Source: Zygnema cylindricum | Taxonomy: Eukaryota > Streptophyta > Zygnematophyceae > Zygnematales > Zygnemataceae | Assembly: GCA_037447655.1 (NCBI GenBank) | Contig: JBBHKE010002009.1 | Coordinates: forward strand, 42,110-106,109 | Reading direction: 5' to 3' | Length of the DNA: 64,000 bases | Shown here: positions 32,033-43,100 of the stretch, piece after piece | Layout: each line of letters opens with the position of its first letter | How positions within the stretch are numbered: position 1 is the stretch's first letter | Made by a program: the position numbers and the translations under genes | Notes under the pieces: generated by a model | Told to the model about the DNA's origin: nothing | The model's input: the letters and a program-made list of their open reading frames with translations, nothing else | The model's database searches: none

Positions 32033-33638
32033 ATTTCAATTTTGCGGCTAAGTGTTACATTGAACTTAGACGCAATGTGAAACGAAACCTATTGAAACTG
32101 AAAATACTATAAGTCTCGTACGGAAATATTATAACGCACGAAACGAAATAAACTTTTAAAATAAAACGAACCGGCGTAAAAATATCATTTGAAATTATAT
32201 GAAAAAAATGAGCGTCGTCACGCTTGACGAAATCGAGCCACGCTATTTACGAATCAACATACTTACATTGACAAGATCGTAGCAGGATCGGCCGTACAAA
32301 GGTATTGCCGCTTTGTCGTACACATAAATTACTTCCGCGGACGAAAAAATCGCGTCACACTTCGCGAACCAACATTTCCTCGCAATCGACCAGCGTGCGA
32401 CTCGAACAAATGAATACCGGTCGGCAGAGGTCGCAAACGGTCAACCGAAACCGTGACCGACCGTTAACTGACCGCCCGCGCCGGATCCGGAACGGATTCG
32501 GTTGCCAAATTTTGGGGGTCGGGCGGTTACGGTCGGTTGATTCACCAGGAAAAAAAAAAACGGTCAGTTACGGTCGGTCAACCAAAAAACCAAAAAAATG
32601 AAAATTTTGTACTGTCCCTGTAATCCAACATTCTTGTACTTTGTACTCTTTGGCATCGTGGAAGTACTTGACATCATGATTAGCGTCGCAAATCTGACAC
32701 GGTACTGAAGTAAGCTATTTATTTCGCAAATCAAAGGGAACGCGACAAAGCGTCGCAAATCTGACACGGTAGTACACTATTCATTTCGAAAATCTTAGGG
32801 AACGCGACAAAGCGTCGCAAATCTGACAAGGTAGTACAATATTTCATTTCACAAATCTTAGGGAACGCGACAAATCGTAATTATTGGCTTATTCCGTCGT
32901 ACATTGATAAATTTTGTACTTTTTCTGCTACGGGCGGGCATGGTTAGTCGCGAAAAATCAAGATTCGGTTAATTTTTTTTTTTTTCGTAAACGACGGTCG
33001 GTTAACGGTTAACAATTTTGGAGCGTGACAAAACTCGGTCGGGCGTCGATTACTCAGATTTTGAAAAAAAAAAAACGGTCGGTTTCGGGTATGAAATTTT
33101 TTGACTTTTGCGACCGCTGCCGGTCGGCGCTCGCACCAAACCGAACCGACACAAAAGTACAGTACCGAACGAAACAAAAAATAACTGACGCGAACTGAAC
33201 AAAAATTTGACTGCACGATTTCGGCCGACGCCGATTCGCCCAATATCCTAACATTTCGCTGTCAATGTAAGATTATAAGTATGTTGATTCGTAATAGCGT
33301 GACGCGATTTTTTCGTCCGCGGAAGTAATTTATGTGTACGACAAAGCGGCAATACCTTTGTACGGCCGATCCTGCTACGATCTTGTCATTGTAAGTATGT
33401 TGATTCGTAAATAGCGTGGCTCGATTTCGTCGCGCGTGACGACGCTCATTTTTTCATTTAATTTTAAATGATATTTTTACGCCGGTTCGTTTTATTATAA
33501 AAGTTTATTTCGTTTCGTGCCTTATAATATTTCCGTACGAGACTTATAGTACTTTCAGTTTCAATAGGTTTCGTTTTACTTTGCGTCTAAGTTCAATGTA
33601 ACACAGCCGCAAAATTGAAATTGAATCGTCTAAGTGCT
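32033..33638. mobile_element. Foldback-type element with ~330-bp inverted arms
   Basis: The left arm 32033-32358 is the reverse complement of the right arm ~33299-33633, with small indels. Both contain the words 'gcggctaagtgttac', 'acgaaacgaaataaact' and 'ccgcggacgaaaaaatcgcg' or their complements. A second, inner inverted pair lies near 32400-32530 and 33055-33150 ('ggtcggcagaggtcgcaaa' against its near complement). The core holds a minisatellite. There is no transposase. Long arms and a tandem-repeat core recall foldback or Mutator-like non-autonomous elements, but that class is inference because no target duplication was recovered. Confidence 0.7.
32683..32874. repeat. Minisatellite, ~62-67 bp unit x3
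   Basis: Three units start GCGTCGCAAATCTGACA at 32683, 32750 and 32812, each ending GGGAACGCGACAAA. Unit lengths are 67, 62 and 63 bp. It sits in the loop of the foldback element. Confidence 0.85.
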
Positions 33639-34554
33639 CTCACCGTGGAGCTCACATAACGACAAAAAGTTACTGTCTGCAACCATTTTATTTACATGTG
33701 GTCGCCGCAGTTTCGTTACCGTAAACGCTCGCCGGCCGTGTGAATTGTTAATTTTATTATGACGGTCGACGTTCGCAAGCGCGGCAAAATTTTAAGCGGT
33801 TGAAACAATATTATGAAAGTCAAAGATGTCCAACCGATTGACCGTCAAATTTATACTCAACGGTACTTTATTTGTACCAATGTGTACTTCAAACGTACGT
33901 TTTTTGACAAAATGACGTAAGTGACTGTGCGCAACCAAAACAGTCACTGTCATGATCAATTCCCTATATTTATATTTGTTTTGTCCAACGACGCTGTAAT
34001 TTGATTTTTTTATTTTTTACGTCTGATTCATAGTTACCGTAATCACAACCGGAAAGTATTAAAATATCTAACTGTGACAGGTGATCCGTAGAAATAAGCA
34101 TTTTGTGTCCTTTTGAAATCTGGTCACTTATTCTGACAAAAAGACAAAACGTCTGCGTACATCCCTAACTAACGTCAAAATAATTTTTTTTAGGTGGGCG
34201 GTAATCACCTAACGCTTCTTCAATGCCACTAGACAGTAGCCGACAAGAAGTCAACCTTCCAGGTTGTCGTTTAGTGCCTGATCATCAGGTTTCGGAAAGG
34301 GATATGCGACTGGTGGCCCAGCGCAGCTCGTGACCTGTACACATAGAAGTCAAAGTGCTATCGCAGAAAAAGAGTCGAACACGTGTCGTGTGCGTGTCGT
34401 CAATCGTTTGGATTTTCCGATAGGAATATCGAGGCGCCGCAGTTGCTTTTGAAACAGTACGGATGTACATGTATCTGGATACGTTAAACGGTAGAGTATT
34501 CTGCACATCCGCACACCTAGGGTAAAATATATGGATCTTGCACATACTTTTTTC
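33639..34554. repeat. Repeat R (copy 4) and unrecognised sequence
   Basis: 33690-33900 follows the repeat R word order. 33900-34546 has no recognisable gene or repeat boundary. The last bases, CTTTTTTC (34547-34554), are the target duplication of the next element. Confidence 0.5.
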
Positions 34555-35446
34555 TAGTGTTGTGTATCGGTAAGGATTTGCCGATAACCGATATGGGCCT
34601 TTTTTCAGGGATCTGATAATCGATATATTGGTACGATATATCGATATCGGTCTTATCGCCGATAAGTAGCCGATAATATCGGGTACTTATCGGCGATAAT
34701 GCCGATAACGATAACTATCGGCGATAACTGTACTGGCCGTACAGATAATTGTACGGCATGTACACTCAACTGTACGTCTTATTCCCTGGACGTGTACAAG
34801 CACAGAAAGTACAGTAGCCGCCATGAGATCTGTACGGTTTTGATACGAATCCAGTAAAAACGATGTATCTTTCACATCCGACGCCATGGCTTTGTCCTTT
34901 TATTCATGAGATCCACTGGGACATGCCACGTGTCAACCTGTCGACTTTTTTGGCATAAGCTGCCGAAAGAGCCATTCCGGGATGCGGGCGCTCACGCTGG
35001 CCCGTCCGCTCGTGTTTTCTCATTCTAAGTCGTCCGTTCGATTCCGGCGGAGCGCAGAATGTTATTTTGCGTCCGTTGTACTTTTGTGTCCGCCGTCCTT
35101 TTCCAGTTCCATGTTCACCAGTTTTTTAGTAAAATTACGTACGTCGCCGTAAAAGTTTTGTTCAGTTAACCGGCCAAAGTTTATATGCTGCGCTATCCGT
35201 AATAAATTGCAGTTAAGCGGTAACGGAACAGATTTTTATACGTGGCATGCCACGCTATTTAAAATCAATAAAATAATACAGTATGTTATAAAGTACTAAT
35301 GTATGCATACTATATATTTTTTAAATTATCGCCGATATGGAATTTGTTGGTCCCAGACCGATATATCGGAATCTCTGACCGTTCGATACCGATAACTATC
35401 GGTATCGGTGTTATCGCGATAAGTTTTCTACCGATACACAACACTA
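34555..35446. mobile_element. hAT-type MITE, complete copy C
   Basis: It begins TAGTGTTGTGTATCGGTA and ends ...TACCGATACACAACACTA, a perfect 18-bp inverted repeat. It is flanked by the perfect 8-bp duplication CTTTTTTC (34547-34554 and 35447-35454). Eight-base targets and a TA-G-x-G start define hAT-type ends. The interior is full of CGATA/TATCG palindromes that could fold. At 892 bp without an ORF it is non-autonomous. It also supplies the unbroken version of the sequence cut by the gypsy element. Confidence 0.9.
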
Positions 35447-35454
35447 CTTTTTTC

Positions 35455-36060
35455 AATGCGTTCGATAATAAACGTGCTTAAAAATACGAAAAGTAGCAAT
35501 TACGTTACATATATGTCAGATTGGCCAAACGATATACACTCCTTTGGAAGGAAAGTCCAAAGTACACAATCTCTTATTTCCTATTGGTGTTCACTATGTG
35601 CATTGCTGACGGCAGTTCCAATTCCAGAAATGTCGGCAACAAGAACATCAATGTGTGACGACCGGAAATTAAACACAACCGAATCTGAGTCCGAGGAGGT
35701 GGGTCTTACCGTACATTCCTGGACAGAAAGCGGCGATCGCATTTTAGGTCTCCCGACTACGACTTTTCCAACAAACCTTGGAGGCGTACGGACAGAAGGC
35801 GGGAATGGTATCCAAAATCCGTAAATTGCACATACATACGCCACGTAGAAGTGTAGTATGTACGGAATCTAACACTTCGTTCGCCACATCGTCAATGGAG
35901 TTTGTTTCCAGTCTGTATGTCACAGTTTCGCTATCTGGATACATTCTGCAGAATGCCGTATGCCGCATTTAATAACATATTTGAAGGGCTAATTTCATTC
36001 GTGAACACCGTATGTCGCATCTCATAACATACCTGTCCATGCTGGTTTGGTAATTGATAC
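35455..36060. other. Unrecognised spacer
   Basis: A 122-codon frame exists at 35456-35824, but its composition and lack of domains give no support for a gene. 'cgtatg(c/t)cgca' and 'cataacata' words occur twice near 35955-36030. Confidence 0.4.
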
Positions 36061-36365
36061 CATAGTTCAAAAGTAGGCGTTTTTATGGTAGGCCTTTGGT
36101 CGGCGCCTTTATCGTAAGTTGTGTTATGGGCTTTTCATGTGATCTTCTTAGATCGCTACTTTGATCAGCAACCGTCCGATCGTCGAAATCTGACGGTATA
36201 AATAATTTTTTTGGTTCGAATGTTCTAATTGGCCCAATTTTTGGTCCGAATGTTTTAATTGGTCCGAATAGGTCCGAATACAATATGGGTCTTAAGGTCA
36301 TATTGTATGTTTTGCATACAATAGGCATATTGTATGGGCCTATTTTCACCTACTTTTGAACTGTG
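36061..36365. mobile_element. TIR element, CATAGTTCAAAAGTAGG family (copy 2)
   Basis: It starts CATAGTTCAAAAGTAGG and ends CCTACTTTTGAACTGTG, one mismatch in the inverted repeat. It is a shorter, inverted relative of 29948-30517, sharing 'ctaagaagatcacatgaaaa' as its complement and the 'caatatg..tattgta' words. At 305 bp it is an internal deletion form. Flanks share only GATAC, so the target duplication is unclear. Confidence 0.7.
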
Positions 36366-37003
36366 ATACACTTTGCCACATTTCGTAACGTGCCCGCCGT
36401 ACGTGCTCGTTTCCTTGTTGAATCCTTAATCGCCAGCATCGCACTAATACATATTCGTACGTGCGTGCTACTTGCATACTTATGAACGCAATCTAACATA
36501 GCTGTACGCAAGCGTCTCCTAGAGCACCAAAATCCACATGAAAGCATACCCGTACGAGCTTGCTACTTGAATACATGAAATCGTTCCTAACATATCCGTA
36601 CATATTTGGCTCGTATTTAGAACACGCTGTTCAAAAATTGTAGGTTCAAATTGGCAAGAGAGCGTGATAGGCGGGCAGCCTTGTCACGAGGACTTGGACT
36701 CCTGCAGAGATTCCCAAGTTCTGCGTTACTTTTCCTGCAGCAGCCAAAGTTTTGATTCATACTGCAGCCAACCAGTATGTAGCCATCCAGTATTGTAGCC
36801 ATCCAGTTTTCTACTTTCGAAGCTTGCTGTTGCTATTGTCTGCTTGATGATATTAATCATTTCTGCCAAAGTGTTTTTCTCTAATTTCTCTCTCTTTCTT
36901 TGTATCTCTCTCTCTCTCTCTCTCTCTCTTTATTTATCTTTCTCCTTCTTTCTCTTATTTTTCTCCTTCTTTCTTCTTCTTCTTTCTCTTTTATTTTTTC
37001 TTC

Positions 37004-37034
<31 letters not shown>

Positions 37035-37140
37035 CTAACCACACTCCTCTCTGTCTCGTTTTCTTTCTTTCTTTCCCTTTCCTTTTCTTTTCTTTTCTTT
37101 TTTTCTCACTACGCTATTTGTTGTCGTTTTGTTGGCAGCC
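36366..37140 (+). promoter_or_regulatory. Probable 5' region and 5' UTR intron of H+-ATPase gene
   Basis: The region between the last transposon and the start codon must contain the promoter and leader, but I could not place a convincing TATA box or transcription start. From ~36885 it becomes almost pure T and C, with (TC)n runs, and ends in TTGTTGGCAG two bases before the ATG. That is an acceptor-like sequence, so I infer a 5' UTR intron with a very long pyrimidine tract, as many plant H+-ATPase genes have a leader intron. Three near repeats of 'tagccatccagt' occur at 36765-36810. Confidence 0.45.
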
Positions 37141-40100
37141 ATGGCGGCTGCTGAGAGTGGAAAAAATGGCGGATTCGAAGCTCTCACGCAAGAAGTCGTC
37201 AATTTGGTGCGATTTTCTTCAACTTTGTCATTATTTTTCGACTTTGCCTTCAATTTTTTGTTTTTTTGTCCTTAATTGTATCTTCCTTAATGATTCAATT
37301 TCTTTTATTTTTTGTATGTGTATTTTCATTTGTACAGTTTTATTTCTATAGATTTTTTGTTTGTATTTCTAAAAGTAAGAAACATCGTCAACGTTTTCAC
37401 TTTTTCCAGCTGTACAATTTTACTTCTTTAAGCAAAAATAATTTTATCGTCAATTTGGTGCAAAATTTTTCAACTTATACATGATTTTTAACTTTTGTCG
37501 TTATTTTAACTTCCTAAATGATTCAAATTCTTCAAGCTTCAATTAAAGGGTTTCTGAAATTCTAAAAGACTTAAAACAATCTAAGCTATTTTAAAATAAT
37601 ATCAGCGTATCTTATATCCGAGTTGTTATTGCTGATTTCATTTTTTTTCAAAAAAACTGTTTTTATCTCCCTATCCGTGTATCTGTATAGTTTTATTGTT
37701 TAGTTCTATGTTTTTAGTTGTATTTGTATGTTTTCAATATATATATATGTTTTCATGTTTTGTACAGTTTTGTTTGTATAGATTGTGAGTTCTTCTACAT
37801 TAGAAACATCTTCTGATAAATTGAAATGTTTTTATTCAGATTTTGTAACTTCATGACAAAATTTCAGAAAAATACATTACGAAAAAAAAAAAAATTTGCA
37901 AAAAAATTGCTGTAGCTCTGTCACACGATATTTTTTTTTGATCAACGCAAATAGTTTCAGATTACAGATTTTACTTCAATGTCATTGCTTTTCCGAATTT
38001 GCTTTTTTGCCGAATTCGTTTTTTCTATCCGGTTTTTTCTTTATCGAATTATCGTTTTTGTTTTTCTTTTCTTTTACCAAATTCCCTTTTTATTGCTTTC
38101 ACAAAGACCTCAGTTTCGGTTCTCTTTTCTTTCTATTACCAACTTCTCATTTCCTTCCTTTTACAAAACTTTCTTTTTCTATTATGATTTACTTTGTTTT
38201 AACGAATTCAACTTTCCGATTATCTTTTCCTTGCTTTTATCAAATCTGTGACGGATGTGTCATTTAACAGGAGGACGCCCCCATGGAGGAAGTATTTGCC
38301 CAACTGAAGTGTACGAGAGAGGGCCTTACAGAGGTGGAGGCGCAGGAAAGACTAGGAATTTTTGGACCCAACAAGTTGGAGGAGAAAAAGGTAGGCAGGG
38401 AAGAGACAGAGAGACAGAGAAAGAGAGAGAGAGAGCGACAGAGAGGTATAGAGGGGGAGAGAGAGAGGGAGAGAGCCAGAGAGGTGGAGAGGCAGAGAGA
38501 GCAGAGAGGCAGAGAGACAGACCGACAGAGGCAGAGGGAGGGGGAGAGGGAGAAGGGAGAGTGGGAGAGGTAGGGAGGGGGAGAGAGAGAGGGAGAGTGG
38601 GGGTGGTAGGAAAGGTTGGGTGGGGGTGGGAGGAGAGGGAGTGTGGGAGCGGGACAAGAGGGAGGTAAAGGAGAGGGGAGAAGGCGAATCAGTTTTGGAC
38701 ACAATAGGTCGGAGGAGAAGAAGGTAAGGAAATGGTGATTTAAAGGAAGTGAAACTGTCGTCAAGTATGTAAAAACTGTCGGTCAAGTTTTTATTGGACT
38801 ATACGTATACATCGGAATTTGTTGTGTTTTTCAAGAGTGGATTTGATGATTATTATCTCTTTTTATACTAACTTTTTTTTTTTTTTGGTACTTATTTTCT
38901 TCGAAGCAAATTGCAAACAAGCAAAATTTTAAAAGTTGTTGCCTTTGTGGAATCCTTAATTTTGGGTTTATTTTCTTTTCTGCAGGTAAACAAAGCATCA
39001 AAATTTTGAAATTTTCTATATGGAATCCTTAATCCTCTATGATATTTTTACTTTCATGCAGGAAAGCAAAATTTTGAAATTTCTTGGGTTTATGTGGAAT
39101 CCCTTATCTTGGGTGATGGAAGCGGCCGCCATTATGGCGATTGTTCTCGCCAACGGTCAAGTATACTTCGATGTTCTTGTTTATTTTTCATTATACTTAA
39201 TTATGTTTCTGTTGTTTTTTTATTTTTGTTGTTGTTTGGGAAATAAAAATGTATCTAGAGTTTGTTCATTGGTTCGTATGCATTCTTGTTTATGTTCGCT
39301 ACACGGTGTCTCACTATTATCGTAGATATTTTAATTCGCTGTGCACACTCTTATTTTTCTCCATGCACACTCGTAAGATTATCAAGTAATCGGAAGGCTG
39401 TGATGGAAAGGTTAATTTTTACTGGCTGTCTCCATATTGATTTGAATGGCAAGAAAACATCATTGCGATGTATGATTAATAGTGGTACGTGGTGTAACAT
39501 TTCAATAGAATTTATTGAAGTCATTGTAGTCAGTAACAATAATTCTTCTTCGGTGTAGAAGTTATTGTTTTTGTCTATAAGTTTGTTGCAGTTATTGTTG
39601 TTAAGCATAGATACATATGTATAGTATATCATTCGAAACACGACATCCATCTGTTGTTGTAACTTTTTTCGATTCAAAATGAAATAGTTCAAAATGACCA
39701 AAACGACAATTTTTTTTCGTGATTCTTTCTGATTGCAGGGAGAGCCACCTGATTGGTATGATTTTATTGGAATTATTCTTTTGCTACTTGTTAATTCGAC
39801 AATTTCATTTATTGAAGAAAACAATGCTGGAAATGCGGCGGCGGCTTTAATGGCTAAACTAGCTCCTAAAGCCAAGGTGCCTCTTTTTGCTCTCCTCTCT
39901 CCCTTTCTCCCTTTCTTCCTTTCTTCTCTTCATCTTCACTGTCCTCTTCCTCTCTCACTTCTTTCCCTCTGTTCTTCTCCTCGCTCATTTTCCCTCCCCT
40001 CTTTCCTCTTCTCCTTCTTTCCCTCTCTTCCACACTGCTTATCCTCCTCCCTCTTCCTCTCCATTCCTTCCCTCTCTTCTCCTCCTCTATGCCTCTGTCC

Positions 40101-43100
40101 CTTCTCTCCCTCGCTCCCTCTCTCCCTCTTTTCTTCTACACCTTCCTCTCTCTTCCTCTCGTCTTCTTCCTTCTCTCCCTCTCGTCCTGTCTTAGTTTCT
40201 TCTCTCCACTTCTCCCTCTCTTCCTTCCCTCTTCCATCTCTTCCTCTCCCTACTCTCTCTTTCTCTCTCCTCTCTCCTCTCTCCCCTCCCCTCTTTTCTT
40301 CTACCTCGTTTCTTCTCCTCGCTATCTCCCGATTCACTCTCTCCCCCTCTCTCACTCTCTTTTCTATTCTTTCCTCTTTCCTCTCTCACTCTCTTGCTGT
40401 CCTCTGTCCTCTTTCCCTTTCCTCTTTTTATTTTCCTTCTCCTCTCCTCTCTTCTCCTCCTTCCCTTTCTCCCTCTCCTCTCTCCTTTCTCCCCTCTCCC
40501 CTCCTTTCCTATCTTCCTCTCTCCCTCTCTTCCTCTCGTCCTCTCTTCTTCTCTTCTCTTCTCTCCCTTCCTACCCACTCTTCCTCTCTTGCTTTTCCTC
40601 TCTCCCTCTCCTCTCCCTTCCACTCCTCTCCCCTCTCCCTTCCTCACACTTACGCTCTTGCTCCTCTTCTCTCTCCTTTTTCTTTTTCCTCCCACCCTCT
40701 TTTTCTCTCTGTTTCTTGTTTCTCCTATCTCCCTTCTCTTTAACTCTCTTGACCCTCTCTCCCTTCCCTCTCCCTCTCTCTTCCCCTCTGTCCTCTCTCT
40801 TTACCTCTCCCCTCCCCCTTTCGTCCTTTCTTCTCTCCTCTCAACTCTTTCTTTCCTCTCTTCTTTTCTTCTCTCCTCTTCCCGTCTCTCTTCTTATCTC
40901 TCTCCCCCTCTTTCTCTCGAATTAACTCTCGCTCTCTCACTCCCTCCCTTTCCCCCACTCTCTCTCTCCCTCTCTCTCTCTTTCTCCCTCACTCTCTCTC
41001 CCGCTGTCTCTCTCGTCTCTTTTTATCCTCTCGCTTTCCTCCCCCCTCTTCTCTTCTCTCCTCCCTCTCCTTTCTCCCTTTCTCCCTCTCTTCTTCTCTT
41101 CTTCTCCTCTCTCCTGTTTCCAATCCCACTCGTCCTCTCTTGCTCTTTTCTCCTCTCCCTCTCTTTCTTCCCTTCCCCTTTCTCTCCTTCTCTTATTCTT
41201 TCTTCTCCTATTTCAGAGTAAGAAACTTTGTGGGGAATCATGACTAAAATGAATAGACAACACTAATTTTTATGGGTTTTGGAGGCATTTTATGTGTTTG
41301 TCACCTTTGTTCACTCATTTTTGTAAATGTTTTTTTTTTTCCTTTTATTGTGTTTTTATAACGTTGTGTTTGTTGTGATTCCAGATTTTTCGATATATGT
41401 GTTGGGTTTCTTATAGTCATTGTTTTAAAACGTCTTATTTATTTTTTTTCTTCTTTTTTTGTTTTTTCCTTCACGATTCAGATATTGCGAGATGGGACAT
41501 GGAAGGAGGATGATGCTGCTAATCTTGTCCCGGGTGACATCATCAGTATCAAATTGGGAGATATTATTCCCGCCGACGCCCGGTTACTGGAAGGCGATCC
41601 TTTGAAAATTGACCAGGTATTCTTTTTGGGAACCGAAGGATTATATTGGATGATGTTTGAAGTGGAAGGAGATTCATAGAAAATTGACCAAGATTTTTAC
41701 ATTCGTTTTTGAAGCTAGAGTTTGAGATACTGTTTAATAACCAACGAACATAAGAAACTTTGTCAAATCTGCATTTGATTCAGAAATATGAACGGGAAAA
41801 TTTGTAGAAAGTTACAGGTTTTCTGTATCTGAAAACAATCGACGAGTGGATGTTTTCTTAACCAGGATATTGACTTTCCTCGCAGAAAAATGTTGCTACT
41901 TTTCTGTTTGTTTAAGGTTTTCAGGAGTGAGTGGTTTTTAGCCACTTGATTGAAGCCGGCAGAAATAAACTTTCCTTCTGGACTCTTAAACGATGTCAAA
42001 ATTTGTTTACAAGTTTTGTTTAGACGCTGATAATGTTTTGAAACGGACTGTTTAAGAAAAAGTTATGCTTAAAAGAATTTACAACTTTCTTTGACCAAAT
42101 TTATTGTAAATCATGTCCCTTTAGAACGCACATCTTAGTTTTAGTTTCTTAGCTTTAGTTCATAGCTTTAGTTTCAAAGTGGAGTTTATCTATCGGCAGT
42201 TTTAATTCTAAACCATTTCTTTGTTTCTGGTTTCAGTCTGCATTGACAGGAGAGTCTCTCCCAACAAACAAAAAATCCGGAGATGAAGTATTCTCTGGGT
42301 CTACTTGTAAACAAGGAGAAATTGAGGCTGTTGTTATAGCGACTGGAGTTCATACTTTCTTTGGAAAAGCAGCCCATTTGGTTGACTCTACTAATAATGT
42401 TGGTCATTTCCAAAAGGTCAGTCGTATTGACGAGTTCTCAATTTCCCAATCCCAAATTTTAATTTTGTTCTCAATTTTCAATTTCGCTTTCAGTTTCCCA
42501 ATTTCTCAATCTTCAATTTCTCAATTCCGGTTTTGAACGAATATGATGTAATCACTTGCCTTTTGCAGGTTCTCACAGCAATTGGAAGTTTTTGCATTGT
42601 TACTATCGCGATCGGGGTGGTGGTAGAAATCATTGTGATGTATCCGATTCAAAAACGAAGATACCGAGACGGTATTAATAACCTTCTTGTTCTTTTAATC
42701 GGAGGAATTCCTATCGCTATGCCCACGGTTTTATCAGTTACAATGGCGATCGGGTCTCACAAACTTTCTACTCAAGGAGCAATTACTAAACGAATTACGG
42801 CAATCGAAGAAATGGCTGGAATGGATATTCTTTGTAGCGACAAAACTGGGACTCTTACTCTTAATAAGCTCACGGTAGATAAATCAATTATTGAGGTGAG
42901 TGAGTTTCAAATTCCTTCCATTTTTTTTTTCCATCTAATTCTCAACTTATTTATTTTAACTATTTTGACTCTTATTAAGTTCACGATTAAAAAACTGGTT
43001 ATCAAGGTTAATGAGTTTCAAATACCCTGCAATTTCTTTCTTTCTTTTTGACCTGATTTGAAACTTAAATTGTTTTCCCTTCTTTCCTCTCGTCTTTCTC

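Noticed and set aside
35456-35824. 122-codon + strand frame upstream of the pump gene
   Set aside because: No domain, no codon signal and no intron/exon context. Transposons flank it on both sides.
38255-38668. 137- and 96-codon frames running past exon 2
   Set aside because: Exon 2 ends at a clear donor (38391) and the rest is GA-tract read-through.
39936-40958. Long - strand R/E/K/G-rich frames opposite intron 4
   Set aside because: Mirror of the same low-complexity tract, with no domain or start context.
39733-41221. Long + strand open frames (up to 336 codons) in intron 4
   Set aside because: They consist of S/L/P/F low-complexity sequence produced by the pyrimidine tract in all frames. 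Only 39739-39876 is an exon.
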